A DNA stretch of 64,000 bases from Bacteroidales bacterium. Lineage in GTDB: Bacteria > Bacteroidota > Bacteroidia > Bacteroidales > P3. Numbering within the stretch: the first letter of the stretch is position 1; each line of letters starts with the position of its first letter. The stretch spans positions 62,001 to 126,000 of the forward strand of contig JAILAT010000022.1 of NCBI GenBank assembly GCA_024681475.1, read 5' to 3'. The notes below the pieces were generated by a model. It made no database searches. It was given only the letters and a program-made list of their open reading frames with translations, and had not been told where the DNA came from. The translations under genes and the position numbers were made by a program. Below, one piece after another: positions 52,360 through 61,328 of this stretch.

Positions 52360-54414
52360 ATGCGCCAACCGATAGCCCTACTGCTCCTTGTCGCCGCTCT
52401 GCTGGCGGCGTGCAGCCGACCTGCCGACCCTGTCGACGGACTGCGCCGCTCGCGCGTCGACGCACTGAACAAGCAGGCCTTCCAGAACCGCTACCGCGAT
52501 GCGGCACAAGCTGAACAGGCTGCCCGCCAAGCGCTTACATACATCGACGACAGCCTGCCGACCTACGACGACGGCCGCCTGAGGGCATGGAACAACCTGG
52601 CAACCGTGTTCTATCTGGAAAGCAAAAGAGATTCGGTGTACAAATATATCGACACAGTGCTGCACTACCAGGGCAAAGTTGCCGCCAACCGCGCCAATGA
52701 GCAGCTGCTGGCCCATCTGCTGGAAGCACGGCTGCGCCAGCGCAACAGCGATATGGCCGGCGCCTTCGAGATACTGCACGAAGTGGAGCACTCCGACGCC
52801 CTGCACCACGACGAGGACGGATGGCTCAACTCTCTGGCACATAGCGAATTCTACATCACCTCTACCCTGCTGAACTATTACAATCGCATGGAGGCGGAGA
52901 CCGCAACGACCGACCTGCTGGAAGAGATGGAGCAATGGCACCCCAATCTGCGCTGCGACTTTGCCGAGGACATGTCGTTCAACTACGCCCTGGCCTATGG
53001 CTACACCAAACGCTGCCATGAGCCCCACGACCAATCGCTGCACCTGCAAAAAGCGCTGCACTACTGCAGGGAGAACCTGATACTGCTGTCCGACAGCAGC
53101 CGCTACAGCGCCTACCACGCCGGCAACACCTACATCGTGCTCGGATTCCTCTTCGCCAACAGCGACATCGACGAAGCCTGCTGGGAAGAGAATGCAGCGT
53201 TGACGGGCGAAGTGGTGGAGATGGCCTACCAGGACAGCGAGATTCCGCTGGAAGAATGCAACGACTTCTCGGCCTACTTTTTCCACCATGCCACAGAACT
53301 CTTCGCACCGCTCGGCGACCCCTACCAGAAGCTGGGGTCGCTCATTGCCGCCGCAAGACACCAACTGGTTGTGGGCGACACCATGATGGCACAGGAATAC
53401 TTGTTCAAAGCATTGAACGACAGTACGCTGGTCGACATCTCACCCAAATTCGAGGCACGTCTCTACCAACTGTTGCTGGTGGCTGGATGTGCCGAGAACC
53501 AAGCGGAGACGGCACAATGGACCAGCCGTCTGGTAGAGCTGCTGAACTACATCAAGCAGAACGAGCGCGCCGACTTTGCCCTGCAGATGGAACTGGCACA
53601 GGTGCAACGCTACAACAACATCTATGTGACCAGCAGTATCATCTTGCTGGCGCTGGCCTTGCTGCTGGTGATAGTGCTTGTGCTGCTGCGCCATCGCACC
53701 CGCGCGCTGCAACGCGAGACGGCACAGTTGCAGGAGGCCAATCGACGTGACATAGAGCGTATTGCCAACGTGGAGACCTGTCTGTCGGTGCTGCGTCACG
53801 ACATCACGCCCTTCGTCTCCTACCTGCAGAACGACAAGCTGCCCGAGCCGCTGCGCAAAGAGGTGACGGGGCAACTGCTGCGCACCTTCGAAAACATCAA
53901 ATCGTGGACCAACCTCTCCATCCCCTCGGGGCTCCAGTTCCACCGCCAGACAGTGGCGCTGGGCGACCTTTTTGGCCACGTGGAGCTGTCGGTCAACAAC
54001 TTCCGTAGCAGTGCCTTACAGCTGTGCTTCCATCCCACCGCACTGTCGGTGATGGGCGATGCGCTGCTGCTGGAGATACTGCTGCGCAACTTGGTGAACA
54101 ACGCCATACAATACACCGAGCAAGGCCGTGTGGACATCGCCGCCGAGGAATACAGCGACGCACACTTCGTGCACATCAGCGTCAGCGACACAGGCCGCGG
54201 CATGAGCGACGAAGAGGTCGACCAGCTGTTCCGCGCCGACAAGACGCTGCGCACAGCCGACACACCGCAAGGCTATGGCACCGGCTTCGGCCTGATGCTA
54301 TGCCGCTACATCATCAAACTGCACGACGACAACACATTGCGAGGCTGCCGCATCTGGTGTGAGAGTGCCCCTGCCAAGGGCAGCACCTTCCACATCCTGC
54401 TAGCCACGAAATAA
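52360..54414 (+). CDS. TPR-containing sensor histidine kinase with lipoprotein-like N terminus
   Basis: A 684-residue protein. The N terminus (LLLLVAALLAACSRP) looks like a lipoprotein signal with Cys at residue 19. Helical repeats that resemble TPRs (about 30-410) would lie in the periplasm, then one membrane helix (about 424-444), a coiled coil, and the kinase core: H-box in LSVLRHDITPFVSYL (about 475), N-box NLVNNAIQYTEQG near 570, G1 DTGRGMSDEE near 610 and G2 GYGTGFGLML near 638. It phosphorylates the response regulator encoded next. Its signal may be linked to polyphosphate or envelope state. Confidence 0.85.
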   Translation: MRQPIALLLLVAALLAACSRPADPVDGLRRSRVDALNKQAFQNRYRDAAQAEQAARQALTYIDDSLPTYDDGRLRAWNNLATVFYLESKRDSVYKYIDTVLHYQGKVAANRANEQLLAHLLEARLRQRNSDMAGAFEILHEVEHSDALHHDEDGWLNSLAHSEFYITSTLLNYYNRMEAETATTDLLEEMEQWHPNLRCDFAEDMSFNYALAYGYTKRCHEPHDQSLHLQKALHYCRENLILLSDSSRYSAYHAGNTYIVLGFLFANSDIDEACWEENAALTGEVVEMAYQDSEIPLEECNDFSAYFFHHATELFAPLGDPYQKLGSLIAAARHQLVVGDTMMAQEYLFKALNDSTLVDISPKFEARLYQLLLVAGCAENQAETAQWTSRLVELLNYIKQNERADFALQMELAQVQRYNNIYVTSSIILLALALLLVIVLVLLRHRTRALQRETAQLQEANRRDIERIANVETCLSVLRHDITPFVSYLQNDKLPEPLRKEVTGQLLRTFENIKSWTNLSIPSGLQFHRQTVALGDLFGHVELSVNNFRSSALQLCFHPTALSVMGDALLLEILLRNLVNNAIQYTEQGRVDIAAEEYSDAHFVHISVSDTGRGMSDEEVDQLFRADKTLRTADTPQGYGTGFGLMLCRYIIKLHDDNTLRGCRIWCESAPAKGSTFHILLATK

Positions 54415-54434
54415 AAAAAACAGAATAAGGAACC

Positions 54435-55265
54435 ATGAATACAAGCCTGAAAGTCATGATAGTAGACGATGAGCCCATTATCCGAAAGGCCATCAAATAC
54501 GAGATAAACAGCAGTCCTCACAGCGTGGAGTGCCAGGCCAGCGACGACGGGCAGGTGCACAGCAAGGAGGTGACTGTGACGGGCACCTACGGCAGCGGGG
54601 CAGAGCTCTTCGCCGCCCTCGACGCCGACGAGACGCTGCGGCCCGATTATCTGCTGGTGGACATGGAGTTGCGTGGTGAACCCACGGGCGGCATCGCCAT
54701 CACCAAGCAGGTGGCCAAACACTACCGCAACATCGACGGCGACCCCATCAAAATCATCATTATCTCTGGCCGTTTCGACCATCCCCTGGAGTCGGAGCCC
54801 AACAGGATGCAGCGTCTCTGCGACATCGGCAACGTGCTCTTCGAGGCTTTGCACCAAGGTGCCAACGCCTTTGTCAGCAAGAACGCCGCCGGCGGTTTCT
54901 CGATAGAGAACATCCTGCGCGCCATCTCCTGCCTGGAGCGCGGCGAGCAATACTATTTCAACTACCCCGTCATGCTCACCCTGAAAGAGGGCGCCGAATA
55001 CTACTTCGGCGGTGTGCCGGCACAGTGCGACGTGGAGATCACCGACGAGGAACGCCAGCTGCTCCTGCTGGAGGCGGCAGGCTGCACCGCACAAGAGATT
55101 GCCTTCCAGCTGTCTGGTTACAACGAAACCGACAAGACAGTGCAGGACAAGCAGAAGAACCTCTCCATGAAATTCAACATCGTCAACAAGTCGGGAGCCC
55201 GCATTGCCAAAGCACTGCAATACGGCATCATCGACGCCAAAGAGATAAAATACCTGAAGCGCTAG
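54435..55265 (+). CDS. Response regulator with HTH output domain
   Basis: A 276-residue protein. The receiver domain has VMIVDDEPIIRKAI at residue 7, the phosphoacceptor Asp76 in LLVDMELRG, a Ser in IIIISGRF (about 115) and Lys in NAFVSKNAAGG (about 148). The segment before Asp76 is about 20 residues longer than in standard receivers. The C-terminal part (about 205-276) has EERQLLLLEAAGCTAQEIAFQL, close to LuxR-type HTH segments. It is 20 bp after the kinase. Target genes may include this block; no repeat was found to prove it. Confidence 0.82.
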   Translation: MNTSLKVMIVDDEPIIRKAIKYEINSSPHSVECQASDDGQVHSKEVTVTGTYGSGAELFAALDADETLRPDYLLVDMELRGEPTGGIAITKQVAKHYRNIDGDPIKIIIISGRFDHPLESEPNRMQRLCDIGNVLFEALHQGANAFVSKNAAGGFSIENILRAISCLERGEQYYFNYPVMLTLKEGAEYYFGGVPAQCDVEITDEERQLLLLEAAGCTAQEIAFQLSGYNETDKTVQDKQKNLSMKFNIVNKSGARIAKALQYGIIDAKEIKYLKR

Positions 55266-55309
55266 CCGCTTCCAAGAACAAAAAAGAAAGACCTATAAAA
55301 CAACACGAT

Positions 55310-56893
55310 ATGCGACACGAAGTAGATTTCTTAGTCATCGGTTCCGGCATCGCCGGTCTCAGTTTTGCCCTCAAAGTGGCGCCCTACGGCACCGTGTGCA
55401 TCCTCTCCAAAGGTGAAGCCGCCGAAGGGTCGACACGCTACGCACAAGGCGGCATCGCTGCCGTGATGTACGACACAGACAGCTTCGACAAACACATACA
55501 GGACACCCTTGTGGCCGGCGACGGCATCTGCGACCGCGACGTGGTGATGATGACCATCAAGGAAGCACCCGAGCGCATCGAAGAGCTGGTGCAATACGGC
55601 GTGAACTTCGACAAGCAGCGCAGCGGCAAATTCGACCTACACCGCGAAGGCGGCCACTCCGAATTCCGCATCCTGCACCACAAAGACAACACCGGCGAAG
55701 AGATTGAGCGCGGCCTGCTGCAGGCGGTGCACGACCATCCCAACATAGAGCTGAAGGAACACCAGTTCGCCATCGACCTCATCACGCAGCACCATCTGGG
55801 ACAGCGTGTCACCAAACATACCCCCGACATAGACTGCTATGGCGTATACGCCTTGGATGTCAAGACCCAAGAGATAGACACCTACCTGGCCAAGGTGACC
55901 CTGCTGGCCACCGGTGGCATGGGCAACGTGTACACCACCACCACCACGCCCATCCTCAGCACCGGTGACGGAGTGGCCATGGTGCATCGTGCGCGCGGCG
56001 TACTGAAAGACCTGGAATTCATGCAGTTCCACCCCACTTCGCTCTACAATCCCAGTGAGCGTCCTGCCTTCCTCATCACTGAGGCGCTGCGTGGCGCCGG
56101 CGCCATACTGAAAGACTACGACGGCCACGAATTCATGCAGAAATACGACAGCCGACTGTCGCTGGCACCGCGCGACATCGTGGCCCGCGCTATCGACAAC
56201 GAGATGAAGCTGGCCGGCGTGGACCATGTCTATCTCGACGCCCGTGGCATCGGCCACAAGAAACTCATTGAGGGGTTCCCCACCATCTATGCCAAATGCT
56301 TGGAGCAAGGCATCAACATCACGAAGGAGATGATTCCCGTGCGCCCTGCAGCACACTACCAGTGTGGTGGCATCGCCGTCGACAAGCGGGGACGTTCGTC
56401 GATACACCACCTCTACGCCGCCGGCGAATGTGCCTGCACAGGCCTGCATGGTGGCAACCGCCTGGCCAGCAACTCGCTGCTGGAAGCAGTAGTGTATGCC
56501 CACAACGCCGCTATGGATGCCATAGAGTCGGTGCGCACCACCGAACACAACCACCAAGTGCCCGACTGGAACGCTGAAGGCCTGGTACTCAACGAGGAAA
56601 TGGTGCTCATCACACAGACCAAGAAAGAGCTGCAAGAAATCATGACCAACTATGTTGGCATTGTTCGCTCCGACCTGCGTCTGCAACGCGCTTTCAACCG
56701 CATGAACCTCATCTTCCGCGAAACCGAAGAGCTATACAACCGCTCGCTGCTGACCGAAGAGCTCTCCGAGCTACGAAACCTCATCGCCTGCGCCTACCTC
56801 ATCATCAAGCAAGCCCAAGCCCGCCGCGAGAATGTGGGGTTGCACTACTCGATAGATCTGGTGAAGGAAGGCGATGCAGGAAATCGCCGATAA
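55310..56893 (+). CDS. nadB: L-aspartate oxidase
   Basis: A 527-residue flavoenzyme of NAD synthesis, oxidising L-aspartate to iminoaspartate with FAD. Visible are VIGSGIAGLSFAL near residue 9 (dinucleotide loop), TRYAQGGIAAVM near 43, HREGGHSEFRILHH near 110 (substrate site), the flavin segment near 200 (LLATGGMGNVY), and LHGGNRLASNSLLEAVV near 380. The start at 55310 (MRHEVDFLV) is chosen by family length; a longer frame upstream overlaps the response regulator. No nadA or nadC is adjacent here. Confidence 0.95.
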   Translation: MRHEVDFLVIGSGIAGLSFALKVAPYGTVCILSKGEAAEGSTRYAQGGIAAVMYDTDSFDKHIQDTLVAGDGICDRDVVMMTIKEAPERIEELVQYGVNFDKQRSGKFDLHREGGHSEFRILHHKDNTGEEIERGLLQAVHDHPNIELKEHQFAIDLITQHHLGQRVTKHTPDIDCYGVYALDVKTQEIDTYLAKVTLLATGGMGNVYTTTTTPILSTGDGVAMVHRARGVLKDLEFMQFHPTSLYNPSERPAFLITEALRGAGAILKDYDGHEFMQKYDSRLSLAPRDIVARAIDNEMKLAGVDHVYLDARGIGHKKLIEGFPTIYAKCLEQGINITKEMIPVRPAAHYQCGGIAVDKRGRSSIHHLYAAGECACTGLHGGNRLASNSLLEAVVYAHNAAMDAIESVRTTEHNHQVPDWNAEGLVLNEEMVLITQTKKELQEIMTNYVGIVRSDLRLQRAFNRMNLIFRETEELYNRSLLTEELSELRNLIACAYLIIKQAQARRENVGLHYSIDLVKEGDAGNRR

Positions 56894-56949
56894 CGAAGAT
56901 GGCCACCAATTGTTGTGGGCACATACTTCTTGAACCCAAAGGATTGAAA

Positions 56950-56982
56950 ATACCCCCAAGAGATAATGACTCCTGGGGGTAT
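56950..56982. terminator. Terminator between nadB and a convergent gene
   Basis: ATACCCCCA (56950-56958) pairs with TGGGGGTAT (56974-56982) around a 15-nt loop, 57 bp after the nadB stop and 53 bp after the stop of the convergent gene at 57035. Confidence 0.7.
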
Positions 56983-57034
56983 ATGTTATTGTCGGCAATA
57001 AAAATACCAGAAGATTGCCGAATGCACCGCCAAA

Positions 57035-57673
57035 CTATTTACGAATAACAACGGCACCTGGATGTTTCGAAAGGTCGACCTTGAAATAACTGTCTTTGAT
57101 GCCAAAACGGACTTTTGATATCGTCATGACGACCTTAGAGCCAAGGGCACCGCTGCGAATCTCGCGCACATGGTAGTCGTTGGCTGATATTTTGACGCTG
57201 ATTTTCTTTACCTCATTGGTCTTGTCCTTCGGATCTGAGAAATCGATATCGTAAAAGCCATCTTTAAGCTTCATCTTCGCCTTGTTGTACTTTTTGTCGA
57301 AGTCGAATTCCATATCGCCCTTACCTTTCTCACGCTTGTCACCGCGGACGAAGGTGATGGTATCGCCTTTTGACGAATAATCGATTTCCCATGTATCAGT
57401 GCCATCGAATCCGGACTCCTGCACAATCTCCATACCCATAATCTTGGAGGTGACATGTACACGCGACATCTTGCCCTTCATGGCAATGACAAATTTCATT
57501 TTCATGGATACACCGGCCATACCGGCCTTCATGTCCATCACATACTCAATTCCCGCGGGATTGGCCATGACAGCACGACTACGATCCATCACATTTGTCA
57601 CTTCAGCAGGGATTTGTGCCCATAACCCTATGCTACAGATCAGCATAGTCAGAATTACGATAGTTTTTCTCAT
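57035..57673 (-). CDS. LolA-like exported protein
   Basis: A 212-residue protein with a signal peptide to about residue 19 (GLWAQ) and an 11-strand beta-sandwich pattern: MKMKFVIAMKGKMSRVHV, MEFDFDKKYNKAKMKL and a final FKVDLSKHPGAVVIRK. The methionine- and lysine-rich strands are typical of Bacteroidetes DUF4412/LolA-superfamily outer membrane lipoprotein-sorting proteins. Periplasmic lipoprotein or lipid binding is plausible but unproven. It stands alone between nadB and the atp genes. Confidence 0.7.
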   Translation of the reverse strand: MRKTIVILTMLICSIGLWAQIPAEVTNVMDRSRAVMANPAGIEYVMDMKAGMAGVSMKMKFVIAMKGKMSRVHVTSKIMGMEIVQESGFDGTDTWEIDYSSKGDTITFVRGDKREKGKGDMEFDFDKKYNKAKMKLKDGFYDIDFSDPKDKTNEVKKISVKISANDYHVREIRSGALGSKVVMTISKVRFGIKDSYFKVDLSKHPGAVVIRK

Positions 57674-57737
57674 ATATTATTGAATTTTAACTATTTGCAT
57701 CTAGAGATTATGCCTTGTCCAATAAGAATACCGGGTG

Positions 57738-57745
57738 CAAAAATA
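57738..57745 (-). promoter_or_regulatory. -7 promoter box of the LolA-like gene
   Basis: The minus strand reads TATTTTTG, 65 bp before the start at 57673. Confidence 0.5.
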
Positions 57746-58071
57746 CATAAAAAAATGCAGTCACTGCATTTTTTCTCTAAAAAAAAGCACCTGCTGAATA
57801 TCAAACAATTATTAAAAGCCAAGAAAAAAAAGAACAATGAGAGTCTGCGCGCATTGCTCATGCAACGACGGTTACGTCAAACGCGACAACAAGGGCGAGA
57901 AACTGGAGGCCATTTTGCTGCCCCGCACTATCCATGCTGCTATAACGACATTGGTCTGATGGATTCTTTTACAAACTGTCCAGTTAGGGAGTTGACTCAT
58001 CGGCAAAGACAGCTCAACACACTGATTATAATAGCAATAGAATGAAAGAGAAAAAAAACTTTCCGTTAATA
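57746..58071. other. Gene-poor spacer before the atp genes
   Basis: AT-rich, with long A-runs. A 40-codon frame at 57837-57959 (MRVCAHCSCNDGYVKRDNKG...) has CxxCxC and a basic stretch and could be a gene fragment; it has no promoter or family match. Nothing else is seen. Confidence 0.3.
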
Positions 58072-58103
58072 TTGCATTATTAAAAAAAAAAACATTATTT
58101 TTG
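58072..58103 (+). promoter_or_regulatory. Promoter of the atpE-F-H-A-G genes
   Basis: TTG at 58072-58074 and TATTTTTG at 58096-58103 are 21 bp apart, about 97 bp before atpE. It marks atpE as first gene of this transcript. Confidence 0.6.
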
Positions 58104-58200
58104 CATGTTTGATGCCTTTTGGGCCTGTGGGGTTAATGGGCTAGAAAACATAGAGGTTAGGAAACAAATATATTTTTATAAACTTAAAAAATTAAAAATT

Positions 58201-58455
58201 ATGTCAATGTTATTAACGTTATTGGACGCGTCGGCAAGTGCCGTCGGAGTAATGGGCGCTGGTATCGGTGCCGGTTTGGCAGCCATTGGTGCCGGACTTG
58301 GTATTGGTAAAATTGGCCAGGGCGCCATGGAAGGTATGGCCCGTCAGCCTGAAGCTGCCGGTACCATCCGTACCTCGATGATTATTGCAGCCGCACTCGT
58401 TGAGGGTGTCTCCCTTTTCGCAGTGGTCGTCTGTCTGCTTGCAAGCTTAGGCTAG
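58201..58455 (+). CDS. atpE: ATP synthase F0 subunit c
   Basis: An 84-residue hairpin of two membrane helices: GVMGAGIGAGLAAIGAGLGIGKI (about 17-39), the polar loop GQGAMEGMARQPEA, and the second helix with the ion-carrying Glu in ALVEGVSLFAVVV (about residue 67). There is no clear sodium-site signature (Gln in helix 1 with E-S/T in helix 2), so proton coupling is the likelier choice. The stop is TAG. The ATG at 58201 is chosen; the frame is open 32 codons earlier, but those do not match family proteins. Confidence 0.95.
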   Translation: MSMLLTLLDASASAVGVMGAGIGAGLAAIGAGLGIGKIGQGAMEGMARQPEAAGTIRTSMIIAAALVEGVSLFAVVVCLLASLG

Positions 58456-58462
58456 CAGCATC

Positions 58463-58507
58463 GGATTGGTGCTGCCAGCGATGGGCTGTCTGCACCAATC
58501 CTTTTTT
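58463..58507 (+). terminator. Terminator-like hairpin between atpE and atpF
   Basis: GGATTGGTGC (58463-58472) and GCACCAATCC (58492-58501) pair and are followed by six T residues (58502-58507), the shape of an intrinsic terminator. It lies 8 bp after the atpE stop and 43 bp before atpF. It may raise the ratio of subunit c to the other subunits. Confidence 0.7.
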
Positions 58508-58550
58508 GATTGAAAAACAGAAGTTAACGCACTCATAAAGAGCAAATAAT

Positions 58551-59051
58551 ATGAATAATCCGTTGATAAACCCGGGGTTGGGCGTGATAGTGTGGATGCT
58601 GGTAGCGTTCGGCATTTTGGTATTCATCCTGCTGAAATGGGGCTGGCCAGTGGTACTCAAAGCGCTGAAAAATCGTGAAGAAGCCATCAGTGAGTCGCTG
58701 AAGGCTGCGGAACGTGCCCACGAGGAGATGAAAAATCTGCAGGCTGGCAACGAGGAGCTGCTGAAGGAGGCCAAAGCGCAGCGCGACGAGATACTGCGTC
58801 ACGCACGTTTGACCAGCGACCAGATCATTGAGGATGCCCGCACCAAAGCAACCCTCGAGGCAGACCGCATCGTTGAGAGCGCTCGCGAGAACATCAACTA
58901 CGAGAAACTCAAAGCCATGCACGACCTGAAGAACCAGATGGCCAACCTCTCCATCGAGATTGCCGAGAAACTGCTGAAGGCCGAGTTGTCCGACAAGGAG
59001 AAGGCCAACGAGTTTGTGGCCAAGGAGATAGAGAAAGCGCACCTCAACTAG
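58551..59051 (+). CDS. atpF: ATP synthase F0 subunit b
   Basis: A 166-residue protein with one N-terminal membrane helix (about 9-27, GLGVIVWMLVAFGILVFILL) and a long charged helix (about 30-150) rich in E, K, A and R that forms the peripheral stalk with delta. Length and order fit subunit b. It follows atpE after a terminator-like hairpin and precedes atpH by 45 bp. Confidence 0.93.
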   Translation: MNNPLINPGLGVIVWMLVAFGILVFILLKWGWPVVLKALKNREEAISESLKAAERAHEEMKNLQAGNEELLKEAKAQRDEILRHARLTSDQIIEDARTKATLEADRIVESARENINYEKLKAMHDLKNQMANLSIEIAEKLLKAELSDKEKANEFVAKEIEKAHLN

Positions 59052-59096
59052 GAGCCGCCGACACACATTTCCCTCACATTGCAACAAGTGGAATAA

Positions 59097-59654
59097 ATGG
59101 AAGACTACAGAATCAATATCAACTACGCTAAGGCGCTGTTTCTCACCGCCAGCGATACGGGGCAGCTGGACGCTGTGGCGCAGGATATGCGCTTCGTGAA
59201 CCAGATTTGCGCCGAGAACCACCTGCTCAACGTGGTGTTGGCCAACCCCACCATCCGCGAGGGGCAGAAGGTGGCCATATTGCGCAGCATTTTTGCCGAC
59301 AAGGTGTCGCAGGCGTCGATGCTTTTCATGACCTATGTGGTCAAGAAACGCCGCGCCATCAACCTGAAAGGCATCTCCAACGCCTACATCGAGCTATACC
59401 GCAAAGAGCGCAACATCATCCTCACCAAGTTGCAGACTGCCGTGGAGCCGAGCGAGGAGACGAAGGAGGCGGTGCGTAAAGTGGTGAGCGAATACACCAA
59501 TATGGAGGTGGAGCTCCAAACCGAAATCGACGAGGACTATCTTGGCGGCTACAGCATCGAGTTCGACAACAACATGTACGACGCACGGCTGAGCACCCAG
59601 ATCCTGAAGTTGCAGAAGAATTTTTCCAAAAACGTATACGAAAGCCAGCTGTAA
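59097..59654 (+). CDS. atpH: ATP synthase F1 subunit delta
   Basis: A 185-residue soluble protein. The N-terminal helical domain (YAKALFLTASDTGQLDAVAQDM from about residue 10; LLNVVLANPTI near 43) and the C-terminal strand region (about 130-185, with LGGYSIEFDNNMYDAR) match OSCP/delta. It joins the stalk to the alpha subunits. The order E-F-H-A-G is standard. Confidence 0.93.
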   Translation: MEDYRININYAKALFLTASDTGQLDAVAQDMRFVNQICAENHLLNVVLANPTIREGQKVAILRSIFADKVSQASMLFMTYVVKKRRAINLKGISNAYIELYRKERNIILTKLQTAVEPSEETKEAVRKVVSEYTNMEVELQTEIDEDYLGGYSIEFDNNMYDARLSTQILKLQKNFSKNVYESQL

Positions 59655-59700
59655 GCGGCTTCCGCCAATAATTTGAAAATAATAAAATACTACAATACTA

Positions 59701-61281
59701 ATGTCAGAGATTAAACCTGCCGAAGTATCGGCGATACTGAAAAAGCAACTGGCCGATGTCAACCTCGACGTGGAACTCGAAGAGGTAGGCACCGTTTTGA
59801 CTGTCGGCGACGGCATTGCCCGTGTCTACGGTCTCAACAACGCCCAGTCGGGTGAGCTAGTAGAATTTGAGACAGGCGAACAAGGTATCGTGCAGAACCT
59901 TGAGGAAGACAATGTGGGTATCGTGATGTTGGCCGAATCGAACACCATCAACGAAGGCGACACCGTGAAGCGCACCAAGCGCATCGCCTCGGTGAAGGTG
60001 GGCGAGCAACTTGTGGGCCGCGTCATCAACACCATCGGTGAGCCCATCGACGGTAAAGGCCCCATCGAAGGCGAGCTGTTCGATATGCCCATCGAGCGCA
60101 AGGCTCCTGGCGTCATCTACCGTCAGCCCGTCGAGCAGCCCCTGCAGACGGGTATCAAGGCCATCGACTCCATGATTCCTATTGGCCGCGGTCAGCGTGA
60201 GCTGATTATCGGCGACCGCCAGACCGGCAAGACGGCCATCGCCATCGACACCATTGTCAACCAGAAAAATTTCTACGACGCTGGCGACCCGGTGTACTGC
60301 ATCTATGTGGCCTGCGGACAGAAAGGTTCCACGGTGGCCAACCTGGTGAAAAACCTGGAAGAGAAAGGCGCCATGGAGTACACCATCGTGGTGGCCGCCA
60401 CAGCATCAGACCCTGCAGCCATGCAGTTCTATGCTCCCTTTGCCGGCGCCGCCATCGGCGAATATTTCCGCGACACGGGACGTAACGCACTGGTTATCTA
60501 CGACGACCTCAGCAAGCAGGCCGTAGCCTACCGCGAAGTCTCGTTGCTGCTCCGTCGTCCGCCGGGACGCGAGGCATACCCTGGCGATGTGTTCTATCTC
60601 CATTCGCGTCTGCTGGAGCGCGCCGCGCGCATCATACAGAACGACGAGATAGCCGCACAGATGAACGACCTTCCCACCTCGCTGAAAGGCAAGGTGAAAG
60701 GCGGTGGCTCGCTGACTGCATTGCCCATCATCGAGACGCAGGCAGGCGACGTGTCGGCCTACATCCCCACCAACGTCATCTCCATCACCGACGGACAGAT
60801 ATTCTTGGAGACCAACCTCTTCAACTCCGGCATCCGTCCCGCCATCAACGTGGGTATCTCGGTGTCGCGAGTGGGTGGCAAGGCCCAAATCAAGTCGATG
60901 AAGAAGATTGCCGGTACGCTGAAGCTCGACCAGGATCAGTATCGTGAGCTGGAGGCCTTCTCCAAATTCGGCAGCGACCTCGACGCATCGACCAAGGCAG
61001 TGCTCGACAAGGGTGCCCGCAACGTGGAAATCCTGAAGCAGCCCCAGCTGTCGCCAATGCCCGTCGAAGAGCAGGTGGCCATCATTTTCTGCGGCACCAA
61101 CGGACTGCTGCAGAAGGTGCCCGTCGACAAGATTCGCAATTTCGAGACAGAATATCTGTTCTTCCTGCGCCAGAACCATGCTCAGCTGCTTGCCAACCTG
61201 AAGGCTGGCAAACTTCTCGACGAAGACCTCGCCACGATGCGCAAGGTGGCCGCCGACATGAGTGCCAAATACGCAAAATAA
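59701..61281 (+). CDS. atpA: ATP synthase F1 subunit alpha
   Basis: A 526-residue subunit with the P-loop [15 protein letters not shown] near residue 171 and the conserved segments [16 protein letters not shown] (about 158), [29 protein letters not shown] (about 268-296, given here in part) and [13 protein letters not shown] near 391. It carries the non-catalytic nucleotide sites of F1. Length is usual. It is 46 bp after atpH. Confidence 0.97.
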   Translation: MSEIKPAEVSAILKKQLADVNLDVELEEVGTVLTVGDGIARVYGLNNAQSGELVEFETGEQGIVQNLEEDNVGIVMLAESNTINEGDTVKRTKRIASVKVGEQLVGRVINTIGEPIDGKGPIEGELFDMPIERKAPGVIYRQPVEQPLQTGIKAIDSMIPIGRGQRELIIGDRQTGKTAIAIDTIVNQKNFYDAGDPVYCIYVACGQKGSTVANLVKNLEEKGAMEYTIVVAATASDPAAMQFYAPFAGAAIGEYFRDTGRNALVIYDDLSKQAVAYREVSLLLRRPPGREAYPGDVFYLHSRLLERAARIIQNDEIAAQMNDLPTSLKGKVKGGGSLTALPIIETQAGDVSAYIPTNVISITDGQIFLETNLFNSGIRPAINVGISVSRVGGKAQIKSMKKIAGTLKLDQDQYRELEAFSKFGSDLDASTKAVLDKGARNVEILKQPQLSPMPVEEQVAIIFCGTNGLLQKVPVDKIRNFETEYLFFLRQNHAQLLANLKAGKLLDEDLATMRKVAADMSAKYAK

Positions 61282-61328
61282 GCAGACCCTACCCCTGACG
61301 GGGCAAGAATAACAACAAGAACCAGTTT

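Noticed and set aside
57680-58045. A 121-codon open frame before atpE
   Set aside because: It is lysine-run rich and low in complexity, overlaps the promoter of the divergent gene, and lacks any family pattern.
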